Shown: positions 42,875 to 50,990 of the stretch, piece by piece
Layout of the letters: every line of letters begins with the position of its first letter
Numbering within the stretch: the stretch's first letter is position 1
Assembly (NCBI GenBank): GCA_965218935.1
Contig: CBDCMH010000005.1
Span: forward strand, 310,001-374,000
DNA length: 64,000 bases
Source of the DNA: JADFOI01 sp965218935
GTDB lineage: Bacteria; Acidobacteriota; UBA6911; RPQK01; JADFOI01
Direction: 5' to 3'
Translations under genes and position numbers: made by a program
Notes under the pieces: model-generated
Told to the model about the DNA's origin: nothing
What the model saw: only the letters and a program-made list of their open reading frames with translations
Databases searched by the model: none

Positions 42875-43150
42875 TAGTGTCTCGTCCCAGGAATATCATG
42901 ACATTTGTGGCGAGCGCAACGGCGTCGAGTTCGCGAAGCAACGACGACGCGATGTCGTGTGCATCGCGGAGGAGGAGCGACAAAGAAATCGATGCCGTTC
43001 CGCCGTCACCCTTCGGGCTGATGGGGGTTGCGGGCAATCTCTGTGTCCGTCGTCGTCGCCGATGTCCCTGCATCGCCTTCTCCTCGCTCCTTGATCTCCC
43101 CTCGCAAGACCCATCAGCAAATGTCATGGTATTCCTGGGACGAGACACTA
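42875..43150. repeat. Family A repeat, best full-length copy (A4), MITE-like
   Basis: 276 bp bounded by TA and ~33-bp inverted ends with one mismatch (TAGTGTCTCGTCCCAGGAAT onward). The interior has several short hairpins (GCGATGTCGTGTGCATCGC) and no credible gene. It lies 23 bp upstream of the transglutaminase start. Read toward that gene, the end encodes MIFLGRDTREAQ and then stops just before the ATG. Confidence 0.9.
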
Positions 43151-43316
43151 GCCCGCATTATGCATAAATTTTTTACTGTGGCATCGAAACCATCCGCCCT
43201 GCCTGCGCGACCCGCAAACGCGGGTGCCCCCGACCCGTAAGCGGGTGCCCCCACGCGCCTGGTCAGGACGGCGTTTTCGACGCCTCGCTACGAAAACCTA
43301 TGCATAATCCGGGCTA
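43149..43316. repeat. Family B repeat, full-length copy (B1), TA-flanked
   Basis: 168 bp with ends TAGCCCGCATTATGCATA and, inverted, TAGCCCGGATTATGCATA (18 bp, one mismatch). It shares a TA with the end of A4 on one side, and its other TA is part of the TAG stop codon of the DUF58 gene. No gene inside; the interior has GCGACCCGCAAACGCGGGTG hairpin sequence. TA flanks and short inverted ends resemble Tc1/mariner or IS630-type miniature elements. Confidence 0.88.
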
Positions 43317-44579
43317 CAACTGTAAATAATCCACATGAGGAATATCTCCCAGCTGCGCCGCATCCCCGGCCCAAAATACGATGCAGGGCGCTGTCGCCTC
43401 CCCGGAGCCTAAATGCGGACGCTCGGCAGGCTGCACTTGGGCCAGGTATTTCATGAACCCCTCTATTTCCTCCGTTCGTCCATTGACGGCAACTTCAAAC
43501 TCGCCCGAACTGAACTTAAACCTGTGCCCCTTCCCTCGGTAGTAATCGCCGAGAGAGGCGATATAGGATACCGCCTTTTCAAATTGTTCCAGATTGGGGG
43601 GTGAGCGATCCGGCAAATAGGTCGAAAAGAAGACATTGAAAGGGACTTGCTCCTTTTCTAGAGCAAAATCCTTCACCATCAAGCGCGCCAGTTTGGCGGT
43701 AGCCTTCCAGTGTACAAAGCGGGCATTGTCATCCCGCTGGTGCAAGCGAACATTGTAGAGTTCACTGCCCCATCCCCTGCGGTTCGCGTGCTCCACTCCC
43801 TGGACATAGGGATGTTGGAGAAAGAGAGGATGCAAATCACACAGTTCAGGGTAAACGACAATGTCTCCACAAGCATCCAGTTTCTTGCCTCGCCAGAAAA
43901 GTCCGAATGGAAAAGTCGTCCTGATCCCAAAGCCCTGCAAAGGATAAATTCCTCTGCGCCGGAATTCACAGTGCAGCCGCAACCTCAGCTTCTCGCCTGC
44001 TCGAACATAGGGGAAGATCTTCTCTTGCATAAAGAAACCGGTATCCTCCAGATCTCCCCCCTGTTGTTCTCCCTTAAGTCTGAGAGCAAAAGAGGGAAAC
44101 ACCTTTTTCAGATTGTGCAATGTGATCAGGAAGATGGCTTTCCTTTTGGCGTGGATGCCGTTGGGAACACTGAGACTGATTTTGAGTCCAAAGAGGACCA
44201 GTTTAGCCACAATCCCGGAGGCCACCAGAGCAGCCAACAAGAATGAAAGAATTAGAACCAGCAAGTTGTTGCCGGTATTGAATGTTGCAAAGGAAATAAT
44301 GAGAACAATCAGAATGAAAAAGGCTCCCCGGTGAGTAAACCGGAAAAAGCGCAGATTGTTCAAGAAGTCCAACTTGAGGCGAGCGACCAGTCTGGGGAGA
44401 AGCGTGACACAGACAACAAAGGCAAAAATCAGGGAAATGACGGCCAGAGCAGCGGCGGCGTAGTATTGCCCACTGCGCCGGGCCATGGAACTCAAAACCG
44501 CCAGAATAAAGGCAGAAATCAGAAAAGCAGAAGGCCAGAAGAACTCTTTGATTCCCTTGATCTGCACCCAGGCGGGCAT
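43314..44579 (-). CDS. DUF58-domain protein
   Basis: 421 residues. Two N-terminal membrane pairs (~16-60 and ~88-130) are followed by a DUF58 domain with the conserved RxYxxGDD-type region in variant form (LYNVRLHQRDDNARFVHWKATAK). It is a standard partner of MoxR ATPases in putative chaperone/metal-insertion or cell-envelope systems. It starts 4 nt after the moxR stop. Its own TAG is formed with the TA at the end of repeat B1. Confidence 0.88.
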   Translation of the reverse strand: MPAWVQIKGIKEFFWPSAFLISAFILAVLSSMARRSGQYYAAAALAVISLIFAFVVCVTLLPRLVARLKLDFLNNLRFFRFTHRGAFFILIVLIISFATFNTGNNLLVLILSFLLAALVASGIVAKLVLFGLKISLSVPNGIHAKRKAIFLITLHNLKKVFPSFALRLKGEQQGGDLEDTGFFMQEKIFPYVRAGEKLRLRLHCEFRRRGIYPLQGFGIRTTFPFGLFWRGKKLDACGDIVVYPELCDLHPLFLQHPYVQGVEHANRRGWGSELYNVRLHQRDDNARFVHWKATAKLARLMVKDFALEKEQVPFNVFFSTYLPDRSPPNLEQFEKAVSYIASLGDYYRGKGHRFKFSSGEFEVAVNGRTEEIEGFMKYLAQVQPAERPHLGSGEATAPCIVFWAGDAAQLGDIPHVDYLQL

Positions 44580-44583
44580 GCGA

Positions 44584-45546
44584 CTAAAGTGGAACCTCCA
44601 CTTCCTCGATCAATCCCTGGATAATGGCGTCCGATTCTTCACTGCTTCGCAGGGGAGAAGAATATTTGGTGCTGACGATCACGCGGTGTGAAAAGACGGG
44701 TACGGCCAGTCGCTTGAAGTCATCGGGTATACAGTAGTAGCGCTCTTGGGAAAAGGCCCTCGCTTGGGCCGCCTGGTACAGTGCCATGGCGCCCCGGGGG
44801 CTAACTCCCAGGGTTAGGTATTCGCTCTTTCGAGTAGCCTCTACCAGCGTCATGAGATAGTCCAAAAGGGTCTCTTCCACTTCCACCTTCTCGATCAGTT
44901 CCTGGGCTTCCTGAACTTCCTTGGCCGATATCACCGGTGTGAGATGGTCGGCCGTATCGTAGCTGATGTGAGAGCGGAGAATCTGCTTCTCGTCGGCCTG
45001 ACTGGGATAGCCCATCTGAAGGCGCATCAAGAAGCGATCCAGCTGCGACTCCGGTAATGGGTAGGTGCCGTGATGTTCAATAGGATTCTGAGTGGCGATC
45101 ACCACGAAAGGTTGGGGAAGCTCGTAAGTTTTGTTCTCTATCGTGACTTTTCCTTCACTCATCGCCTCTAAGAGTGCGCTCTGAGTTTTGGGAGTCGTCC
45201 TATTGATTTCGTCGGCTAGAACCACATTGGCAAACAGCGGTCCTTTGCGAAACTCAAACTGATGGTCTAGCTGGTTGAAAACGGATGACCCGGTTAAATC
45301 CGAGGGGAGAAGATCACTCGTGAACTGTATCCTTTGAAACGTACAATCGAAGGACCGGGCCAAGGCATGAGCCAGAGTGGTCTTTCCCACACCAGGCACA
45401 TCCTCGATCAGCAAATGGCCTTGCGCCAACAGAGCAACGGTGGCCATCTCCACAACATCAGGTTTCCCTTTGATCACCCGCTCGATGGAGGCTTGAAGCG
45501 CCTTGATCTTCGTGGCTAATTGATGGGGAGGTGCGGCAGTTTCCAC
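44584..45546 (-). CDS. MoxR-family AAA+ ATPase
   Basis: 320 residues from GTG 45546. Walker A PGVGKTT (51-57), Walker B VVLADEINR, sensor 1 ATQNPIEHHGTYPLPESQLDRF and the C-terminal lid SPRGAMALYQAAQA are typical of MoxR. It heads the operon with the DUF58 and transglutaminase genes. A TATCAT box lies 7 nt before the GTG with no ribosome site. Confidence 0.94.
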   Translation of the reverse strand: METAAPPHQLATKIKALQASIERVIKGKPDVVEMATVALLAQGHLLIEDVPGVGKTTLAHALARSFDCTFQRIQFTSDLLPSDLTGSSVFNQLDHQFEFRKGPLFANVVLADEINRTTPKTQSALLEAMSEGKVTIENKTYELPQPFVVIATQNPIEHHGTYPLPESQLDRFLMRLQMGYPSQADEKQILRSHISYDTADHLTPVISAKEVQEAQELIEKVEVEETLLDYLMTLVEATRKSEYLTLGVSPRGAMALYQAAQARAFSQERYYCIPDDFKRLAVPVFSHRVIVSTKYSSPLRSSEESDAIIQGLIEEVEVPL

Positions 45547-45553
45547 ACTTGAT

Positions 45554-45559
45554 ATGATA
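45554..45559 (-). promoter_or_regulatory. -10 element upstream of moxR
   Basis: TATCAT on the minus strand, 7 nt before GTG 45546. It is divergent from the TATAAT at 45674, with a family F tandem array between the two promoters. Confidence 0.35.
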
Positions 45560-45603
45560 CTGTTTGAACCGAACTCAGATCAATGCGGAAACGGCCCCCT
45601 GGC

Positions 45604-45655
45604 CGGCTGACCCCTGACCACCTTACTCCTGACCACCTGACCACCTGACATATGC
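45604..45655. repeat. Family F tandem motif (CTGACCACC units)
   Basis: GCTGACCCCTGACCACC and CCTGACCACCTGACCACCTG units, 8-9 bp each, in the spacer between moxR and the small membrane protein gene. The same motif, inverted, lies at 45959-46003 and 58421-58562. Confidence 0.7.
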
Positions 45656-45673
45656 GTGCGCCAGACTCACAGA

Positions 45674-45679
45674 TATAAT
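45674..45679 (+). promoter_or_regulatory. Consensus TATAAT six nt before a start codon
   Basis: TATAAT followed by CCCTTC and the ATG at 45686. There is no room for a ribosome site, so the transcript should be leaderless. Confidence 0.5.
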
Positions 45680-45685
45680 CCCTTC

Positions 45686-45937
45686 ATGTCGTGGGGATTC
45701 TATTTAGGGCTCGTTGCTTTCTTCACGATAGTCTTTACCGTCTTCTCGGCTGTGACTTATTCAGCGATCTTGAGAATATGGGACAGCTATGATCGCTACT
45801 ATCACAGGGAGGAGTCGCAAGAGGAAGCGGCGGGTCGTAAAAGGAAGTGGCCCGTCTCCAGCCTGGGGTGGTTGACCATCCTGGCGATGGTGGTTGCCTG
45901 GATGGTAGTGGAATTCGTGATCAAACCCCAACCCTGA
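45686..45937 (+). CDS. Small two-span membrane protein of unknown function
   Basis: 83 residues from ATG 45686 (MSWGFYLGLVAFFTIVF). Two hydrophobic segments (~4-28 and ~62-78) flank a charged middle (YHREESQEEAAGRKRKW), so both ends may be on the same side. I do not recognise a family. It converges on hpt across a family F array. Confidence 0.6.
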   Translation: MSWGFYLGLVAFFTIVFTVFSAVTYSAILRIWDSYDRYYHREESQEEAAGRKRKWPVSSLGWLTILAMVVAWMVVEFVIKPQP

Positions 45938-45958
45938 CGACTCCCTGTCCCCTTCTTG

Positions 45959-46003
45959 GTTGTCAGGGGTCGGGGGTCAGGTGGTCAGCGGTCAGGGGGG
46001 CAG
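45959..46003. repeat. Family F array supplying the hpt stop codon
   Basis: TTGTCAGGGGTCGGGGGTCA then GGTGGTCAGCGGTCAGGG: variable 8-9 bp GGTCAGG units. On the minus strand the hpt TGA is part of one unit. Confidence 0.7.
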
Positions 46004-46596
46004 CCTTCTTCTGTCAGCCGTCCGGTGGGATGTTCCATGACCTCCAGATTCATGGTTGCTACAAAGGGTAGATCTCGATAGTACTCTCGGTAGTCCAATC
46101 CATAGCCAATGAGAAATTCGTCATTCACATCAAACCCCACGTACTTGATGGGAACCTCAGCAAGGCGCAGTTCCGTACGATCCAGGAGAGTGCAGATGGT
46201 CAGAGAAGCTGGATCGCGTTCGAGCAGGATTCTAACCAGGTAGTTCAGAGTGAGTCCGGTGTCCACGATGTCTTCGATGAGCAAGACGTGTCTGCCCTGG
46301 ATGTCTTCCTGTAAATCCTTGACAATTTCCACCTCGCCCGTGCGGGATTGCCTGCCGTAGCGGCTGATACGGATAAAATCAGGCGAGACCGGAAAGGATA
46401 AACTCTTGACCAGGTCGCGGGTGAATACCAAGGCCCCTTGGAGAATGCCCGCCACTATGGGATCCTTCTCCTCGTAATCACGGCTGATCTCGGATGCCAG
46501 TTCCTCAACACGAGTCGAGATGGCCATCTCGTCAAAAACCACCTTCTTGACCGCAGCGGGAGTGGTTTTGCGATTGCTCCTTGAGGAAGAGATCAC
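45985..46596 (-). CDS. hpt: Hypoxanthine phosphoribosyltransferase
   Basis: 203 residues. The PRPP motif VLLIEDIVDTGLTLNYL and the flexible-loop region FIRISRYGRQSRTGEVEI fit hypoxanthine/guanine PRTases of purine salvage. The first ~20 residues (MISSSRSNRKTTPAAVKK) are an extra basic tail. It overlaps the upstream gene by 4 nt (ATGA). The last codons and the TGA run into a family F repeat, so the C-terminal CPPDR is repeat-derived. Confidence 0.92.
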   Translation of the reverse strand: MISSSRSNRKTTPAAVKKVVFDEMAISTRVEELASEISRDYEEKDPIVAGILQGALVFTRDLVKSLSFPVSPDFIRISRYGRQSRTGEVEIVKDLQEDIQGRHVLLIEDIVDTGLTLNYLVRILLERDPASLTICTLLDRTELRLAEVPIKYVGFDVNDEFLIGYGLDYREYYRDLPFVATMNLEVMEHPTGRLTEEGCPPDR

Positions 46597-46937
46597 TCGA
46601 TGACCCCGAATTTGAAGAGGAGTTCGCGGTAGTCCCTTCCATACAGGATCTTGATCCGGGTGTCCGGATACAACTCTCTCATCTTTCGGACCTTGCGGTT
46701 CTTTCTAGTGACCAGCCTCTGTTTCATCGTGGTCAGTTCCACGAAAAGGTCAAATTGGGGGAGATAGAAATCGGGTGTAAAACTCTCAATGACACGACCC
46801 TGCTCATCCCAGCTCAAAGGGAAACAAACCGGCTCGTACCGCCATTCGATACTGTAGAAATCGAGAAGACCAGCCAACTCCTCCTCGCTTTCATGAGCGA
46901 AACTGGAGATAGACTGGGAGCTTTCTTGTGTTCCCAT
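46593..46937 (-). CDS. Nuclease-like small protein coupled to hpt
   Basis: 114 residues from ATG 46937 (GGAGG 5 nt upstream; a GTG at 46949 is less likely). PDFYLPQFDLFVELTTMKQR has the spacing of a PD-(D/E)xK restriction-endonuclease-like core (P-D ... E-x-T with K following), and a basic helix KNRKVRKMREL comes next. Its stop overlaps the hpt start (ATGA), so the two proteins are translationally coupled. The function is unknown and the nuclease fold is inference. Confidence 0.6.
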   Translation of the reverse strand: MGTQESSQSISSFAHESEEELAGLLDFYSIEWRYEPVCFPLSWDEQGRVIESFTPDFYLPQFDLFVELTTMKQRLVTRKNRKVRKMRELYPDTRIKILYGRDYRELLFKFGVIE

Positions 46938-46984
46938 TAGCCCCTCCACTTTGTATCAAAGGGCACTGACACGAGAGAAATGAT

Positions 46985-47025
46985 GAATGCAGAATTCAGA
47001 ATTCATCATTCGGAATTCATCATTT
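46985..47025. repeat. AATTCATCATT short tandem motif (family G-like)
   Basis: GAATTCAGAATTCATCATTC then GGAATTCATCATTTC, an 11-14 bp unit repeated about three times between two same-strand genes. On the minus strand it directly follows the stop of the large repeat protein. Confidence 0.55.
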
Positions 47026-49599
47026 CAAAGGGTAGGTACCCAAGGAAAGACTGGAGGAGAACACCTGGGCGGTCCCTGTTACGTCGGTGGCCTGAATCGT
47101 CAGCTCCACGATCAGGTTGCCCCCGTCCGTCGTATAGGGAGTGGTGATCTGAAGCGGGACCAGGATATCTTCGGCCAATCTAACGTCGAGTGCCGATCGG
47201 GCTTCCAGAGTTCCCAGTTCCAGCGGCGTGGGGGTCAACTCCTGGGCCGTGCCACTACTCAAGGGGAGTGTGAAGACCCGGACCGTGATGTCCCCTTCAC
47301 TCAGTGAGGGATTAAAAAGAGAGATTCTGGAGTTGAAAATCGTATCGTTACCATTGGTAAAACTAGCCACCAGCCGCGTGGGACCGGGAATGGGGACGGG
47401 TGGGACTGACTGGAGCGTGTAGGTACCCGAGGCAAAGCTGGAAGAAAAGACTTGAGCGGTACCCTTCACATCGGCCGCCTGAATTGTGAACTCCAGGGTC
47501 AAATTTCCGTCATCGGTCGTATAGGGCAATACGGTCCCCAGAGGGAGCAGAATATCGTCAGCCACCCTTATGTTACGGGCCGAACGAGCTTCCAACGTGC
47601 CCAGAGCCAGCGGTTCGACCGTCAATTCCTGGACGGTGCCTTCGGCCACAGGAAGGGTGAAAACTCGCACCGTCACTTCTGCGGCGCTGGTTGAAGGGTT
47701 CCAAAGGTAAACACGCGAGGCGTTCGCCGAACTGCTGCCGTTGCTGGCGTTGGCCACCAAGACGGTGGGACCTGTACCCGAGGTTGCCGGGATCACTTGA
47801 AGCGGCTGCGTGCCATAGGCGAAATCAGAAGAGAAAACCTGAGCGGTACCTCTCACATCGGCGGCCTGAATCGTCAACTCCAGGGTCAGATTGCCTCCGT
47901 CGGTTGTGTAGGGCAGCGAGACGCCCAGAGGGACCAGGATATCTTCGGCCAACTTGATATTGAGCGCTGATCGGGCTTCCAGGGTACCCAGTACCAGTGG
48001 CGTGGGGGTCAACTCCTGAGCCAAATCTTCTCCTAGTGGAAGGGTAAAGACGCGCACCGTCACTTCCCCGGCGCTGGTTGAAGGGTTCCAGAGATAGACA
48101 CGCGAGTTGAAGATCGCATCGTTACCGTTCATGAAATTGGCGGCCAATACGGTCGGACTTGCACCCGGGGTGGACGGAATCTCCTGAAGTGGATAGGTTC
48201 CAAATCCAAAGCCGGAAGAAAAGACCTGGCTGGTGCCTTGCACGGCGGGGGCCTGAATCGTTAACTCCAGGGTCAGATTTCCACCGTCTGTTGTGTAGGG
48301 GATTCCGATGCCCAATGGGGTCAGGATGTCTTCGGCTAACTTGATGTTGCGTCCGGAGTTAGCTTCCAGGCTACCCAGATCCAGCGCTGTGGTGGTCAAT
48401 TCCTGCGCCAGACCACCTATGAGGGGCAGAGTGAAGACTCGGACGGCCACGTTCCCGACCTTCGCCGAGGGATTAAACAGATAGACGCGCGAGTTGAAGG
48501 CCGAATTGTTGCCATTGGTAAAACTCGCAAGTAAGACCGTTGTTACCACAGGCTCAAAGGCGATTCCCCCATTGAAATTGGGAGGGACGCCGGTCAGAGC
48601 CGTCACGACTGAGCCCGAGATCCACACCGTCCCATTCAAACTGGGATCAAACCGTAGAAGATTACCGACACCGGATTCAGCCAGGTAGAAGTTTCCGGAA
48701 CTATCCAAAGCAATTCCACCTCTTGGTGTAACGGCGCCACCGTTGGCGGCTTCCAGCTGGGCCTGTGAGAGAAAGGTACTGACTCCCCCAGCCGGAGTCA
48801 TTCGATGAATGACATCGGGGGATTCATCAGCGATGAGGAGGTCCCCGTTTGAGGCACGAGTCATGAATTGATCAAGGGCCTGGAGAGGATTTCCGCTGGT
48901 CAGGACGGAAGGCGCCCCCCCGGAACTGATCGCCAGCACTGCAGTGGGGGTGCCGTTCGATTGAATATAAAGAATTCCACCCAGACCTGCCGTGATTCCA
49001 CCCTTAAGGGCAACGGTTGTTAAACCGGCTACGGACTCGAAGGCGACTGAGTCCACAAAGACGTTGACCTTGCCGGTGCGCGAATCGACACGAAGTAGGG
49101 CGTTGCTACTATCATCAATCGTGTACAAGAAGCCATCACTGCCGAAGGTGATCCCTTCTGCGTCTGCATTCGAATTTCCTGTCGCTGCCGAAAGATCGGC
49201 CTGTGAGGTGAGAATACTCAAGACTCCCGCGGGAGTTTTCTTGAGAATACTGGCATCTCCTCCAAAGAAACCACCTGGGGAACTGGAGGTAAAAACTGTA
49301 AAATACAGCGCTCCCGCGGCATCAAAGGCGATTCCCCTGTTCTCGTAAATCACTTCAATTCCGCCGGTCAGTGCCAGGATTTCAGAACGGTTGATTTCGA
49401 TTCCTACCGAGCCAGCCGGCGATACGCGCAGGAGATGCCCACTCCCGCTATCCAGCACAAGCAGGTCTTCCGTCTCAGGAAAGGGCAGTAAGGGCGAAGC
49501 AGACGCGACATGAGGATCGCCCACAAGGAACAGGAAGAGCAGCATCCCGATGATCCGGTGGACCATCTTGATACTGGGCACTGCTTTCTCGAATCGCAT
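47020..49599 (-). CDS. Secreted protein: NHL/SMP-30-like propeller plus four ~125-residue repeats
   Basis: 859 residues. A signal peptide (IIGMLLFLFLVGDPHVASA) leads to a ~330-residue beta-propeller of SMP-30/NHL type (GIAFDAAGALYFT, GITFGSDGFLYTIDDS, GIALDSSGNFYLAES). Four tandem repeats of ~125 residues follow, each with NSRVYLWNPS, VTVRVFTLP, AQELT, LGTLEARSALNIKLAEDIL, PYTTDGGNLTLE and AQVFSSxFxxGTYPLQ. I do not know a named family for this repeat. An in-frame ATG at 49566 is an alternative start. The broken gene at 35069-36915 is its paralogue. Confidence 0.85.
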   Translation of the reverse strand: MRFEKAVPSIKMVHRIIGMLLFLFLVGDPHVASASPLLPFPETEDLLVLDSGSGHLLRVSPAGSVGIEINRSEILALTGGIEVIYENRGIAFDAAGALYFTVFTSSSPGGFFGGDASILKKTPAGVLSILTSQADLSAATGNSNADAEGITFGSDGFLYTIDDSSNALLRVDSRTGKVNVFVDSVAFESVAGLTTVALKGGITAGLGGILYIQSNGTPTAVLAISSGGAPSVLTSGNPLQALDQFMTRASNGDLLIADESPDVIHRMTPAGGVSTFLSQAQLEAANGGAVTPRGGIALDSSGNFYLAESGVGNLLRFDPSLNGTVWISGSVVTALTGVPPNFNGGIAFEPVVTTVLLASFTNGNNSAFNSRVYLFNPSAKVGNVAVRVFTLPLIGGLAQELTTTALDLGSLEANSGRNIKLAEDILTPLGIGIPYTTDGGNLTLELTIQAPAVQGTSQVFSSGFGFGTYPLQEIPSTPGASPTVLAANFMNGNDAIFNSRVYLWNPSTSAGEVTVRVFTLPLGEDLAQELTPTPLVLGTLEARSALNIKLAEDILVPLGVSLPYTTDGGNLTLELTIQAADVRGTAQVFSSDFAYGTQPLQVIPATSGTGPTVLVANASNGSSSANASRVYLWNPSTSAAEVTVRVFTLPVAEGTVQELTVEPLALGTLEARSARNIRVADDILLPLGTVLPYTTDDGNLTLEFTIQAADVKGTAQVFSSSFASGTYTLQSVPPVPIPGPTRLVASFTNGNDTIFNSRISLFNPSLSEGDITVRVFTLPLSSGTAQELTPTPLELGTLEARSALDVRLAEDILVPLQITTPYTTDGGNLIVELTIQATDVTGTAQVFSSSLSLGTYPLK

Positions 49600-49644
49600 A
49601 TCCTGTTTTGATGAGTTTGGCGGGTTTGGGTTCTATCAGACCAC

Positions 49645-50067
49645 CTATGAGCCCTTGTCCCGTTCCTGGACAGACTGTTCCAACGGATCGGTAGAAGAGT
49701 GGAGATGGGTGAGTTTCCAATCGGCTTCATCCTGATAGTAAATTTCTGTCCAACGCCCATTCTGTCGGACGAGCTGGCCATTTTGATGGTAGGCCATGAG
49801 ATACTGTGAAGTGATCCATGCTACGTCACCATGGACTTCAATCTGGATATTTGAGGTCAGAATGGATAGCTCCTTCATCTGAGCAAAATATTGCTGCAAG
49901 GTATTTTCGAAGGTCTTGAAGTCGGAAAAACGGGCCGGTGGAATGATGTTGAAAACGACTGCGTCGCCGCTGTACAGGTCCCTCAGGTGATCCAGATTCT
50001 TCTGCTCCCATGCCTTCACGTGCTGGCGGTGCAGATTGAGCAGACGCTCCCTTGGATTGTTTCGCAT
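49645..50067 (-). CDS. SnoaL/NTF2-like protein
   Basis: 140 residues with the cone-shaped NTF2 fold pattern: HVKAWEQKNLDHLRDLYSGDAVVF at the N-terminus and GRWTEIYYQDEADWKLTHLHSS at the C-terminus. These small domains include ketosteroid isomerases, cyclases and calcium/calmodulin kinase association domains, so no reaction can be given. It is transcribed divergently from the PRTase gene. Confidence 0.82.
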   Translation of the reverse strand: MRNNPRERLLNLHRQHVKAWEQKNLDHLRDLYSGDAVVFNIIPPARFSDFKTFENTLQQYFAQMKELSILTSNIQIEVHGDVAWITSQYLMAYHQNGQLVRQNGRWTEIYYQDEADWKLTHLHSSTDPLEQSVQERDKGS

Positions 50068-50189
50068 GATTTCGAACCAGCTTATTCTAGCAGAAAATCG
50101 CTCTCGTTTACAGTATTATCTAGGCGGAGAGGCTTCGCCCTCTTCAGCCAAAGTGGTTATTCCAACAAGCTTAGCCTATTGTTGTACCC

Positions 50190-50873
50190 ATGGATCTCAC
50201 TCAAAAACAGAAGGCCCTGTTGGTCGAGCTCAAGCGAGCCAAAATCGTTATGTTTGGCAAGGAGATTCTCGCCAAATATGGCCTTCATTCGCCCATTTAC
50301 CTGGATTTGAGGGAAAATCTGTACGAGCGTGCAGATCTTATCTGGCAGATTGGAGGTGAGTTCGCTGAGAAGATCCGGGCACTCACCCAAAATCCCCAAT
50401 CCCGGCAGACGGTCATCGGGGTGCCGGATACCGCCACTCCCCTGGCCTTGTCCACCGTACTCTACTCTTCCCGGGAAGAAACGGGCTCTCCCATGCACTA
50501 TCTCCTCTTGCGCAATGAAGGGAAGGTCTATGGTTCGGCCTCACCCTCTTACCTGATCGGCAAAAAGTATCATGACCATTGCGAATACAATCTCATCGAC
50601 GATGTCGTAGCCTCAGGTCTGAGCAAGTGGAAGTCGCTCCAAAAGCTGGAGGGAGAAGGAATCACCGTTCAAAGGATCATCGCGTTTTTTGATCGCCAGC
50701 AAGGAGGAGTTGAACTCCTGAAAAAGGAAGGATACCCCGTCCATTCGGTCTTCAAACTGCTCGACGTCACCGCTTTCTACTTACAGGAAGGGTTCATCAC
50801 TGAAGCGACACATGGGCAGATTCAGGAATTTCTTCGGACTCATCGTTTCCAAAAGCCTCTGTGGGAGAAATAG
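50190..50873 (+). CDS. Orotate phosphoribosyltransferase-like protein
   Basis: 227 residues from ATG 50190 (TATTGT 7 nt upstream, no ribosome site). SPIYLDLREN and the PRPP loop NLIDDVVASGLSKW match the type I PRTase fold of PyrE, but the usual EDVVTTGGS loop is altered, so activity on orotate is uncertain. The TAG stop is the first base pairs of a 34-bp perfect inverted repeat that separates it from ku. Confidence 0.82.
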   Translation: MDLTQKQKALLVELKRAKIVMFGKEILAKYGLHSPIYLDLRENLYERADLIWQIGGEFAEKIRALTQNPQSRQTVIGVPDTATPLALSTVLYSSREETGSPMHYLLLRNEGKVYGSASPSYLIGKKYHDHCEYNLIDDVVASGLSKWKSLQKLEGEGITVQRIIAFFDRQQGGVELLKKEGYPVHSVFKLLDVTAFYLQEGFITEATHGQIQEFLRTHRFQKPLWEK

Positions 50874-50955
50874 GGGAGTTGGGGAGAATTTGGGGACAGG
50901 CCCAAGGATTCTCCGAATTCGGGGCCTGTCCCCAAATTCTCCCCAACTCCCCTAT
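50870..50955. terminator. Perfect 34-bp inverted repeat between the PRTase gene and ku
   Basis: The left arm starts ATAGGGGAGTTGGGGAGAAT at 50870, overlapping the PRTase stop codon. The right arm ends CCAACTCCCCTAT at 50955, 2 bp before the ku -10 box. The loop is ~18 nt. It is placed to end one transcript and insulate the next promoter. No T-run follows, so it could also be a REP-like mobile palindrome (GGGGACAGGCCC type). Confidence 0.75.
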
Positions 50956-50957
50956 GC

Positions 50958-50963
50958 TATAAT
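50958..50963 (+). promoter_or_regulatory. TATAAT box upstream of ku
   Basis: Perfect -10 box, 27 nt before the ku ATG, with GAAGGAGA 7 nt before the start. Here, unlike several neighbours, a normal leader is present. Confidence 0.5.
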
Positions 50964-50990
50964 GTCACGGCTTTTGAAGGAGATGAGATT

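Noticed and set aside
42877..43167. 96-codon open frame inside family A copy A4
   Set aside because: It is an arginine/serine-rich translation of a GC-rich palindromic repeat; the corresponding frame is not conserved in copy A3.
47020..48600. Repeated DNA in this gene as an intergenic or mobile repeat
   Set aside because: The repetition is in the encoded protein domain; nucleotide copies are diverged and stay in frame.
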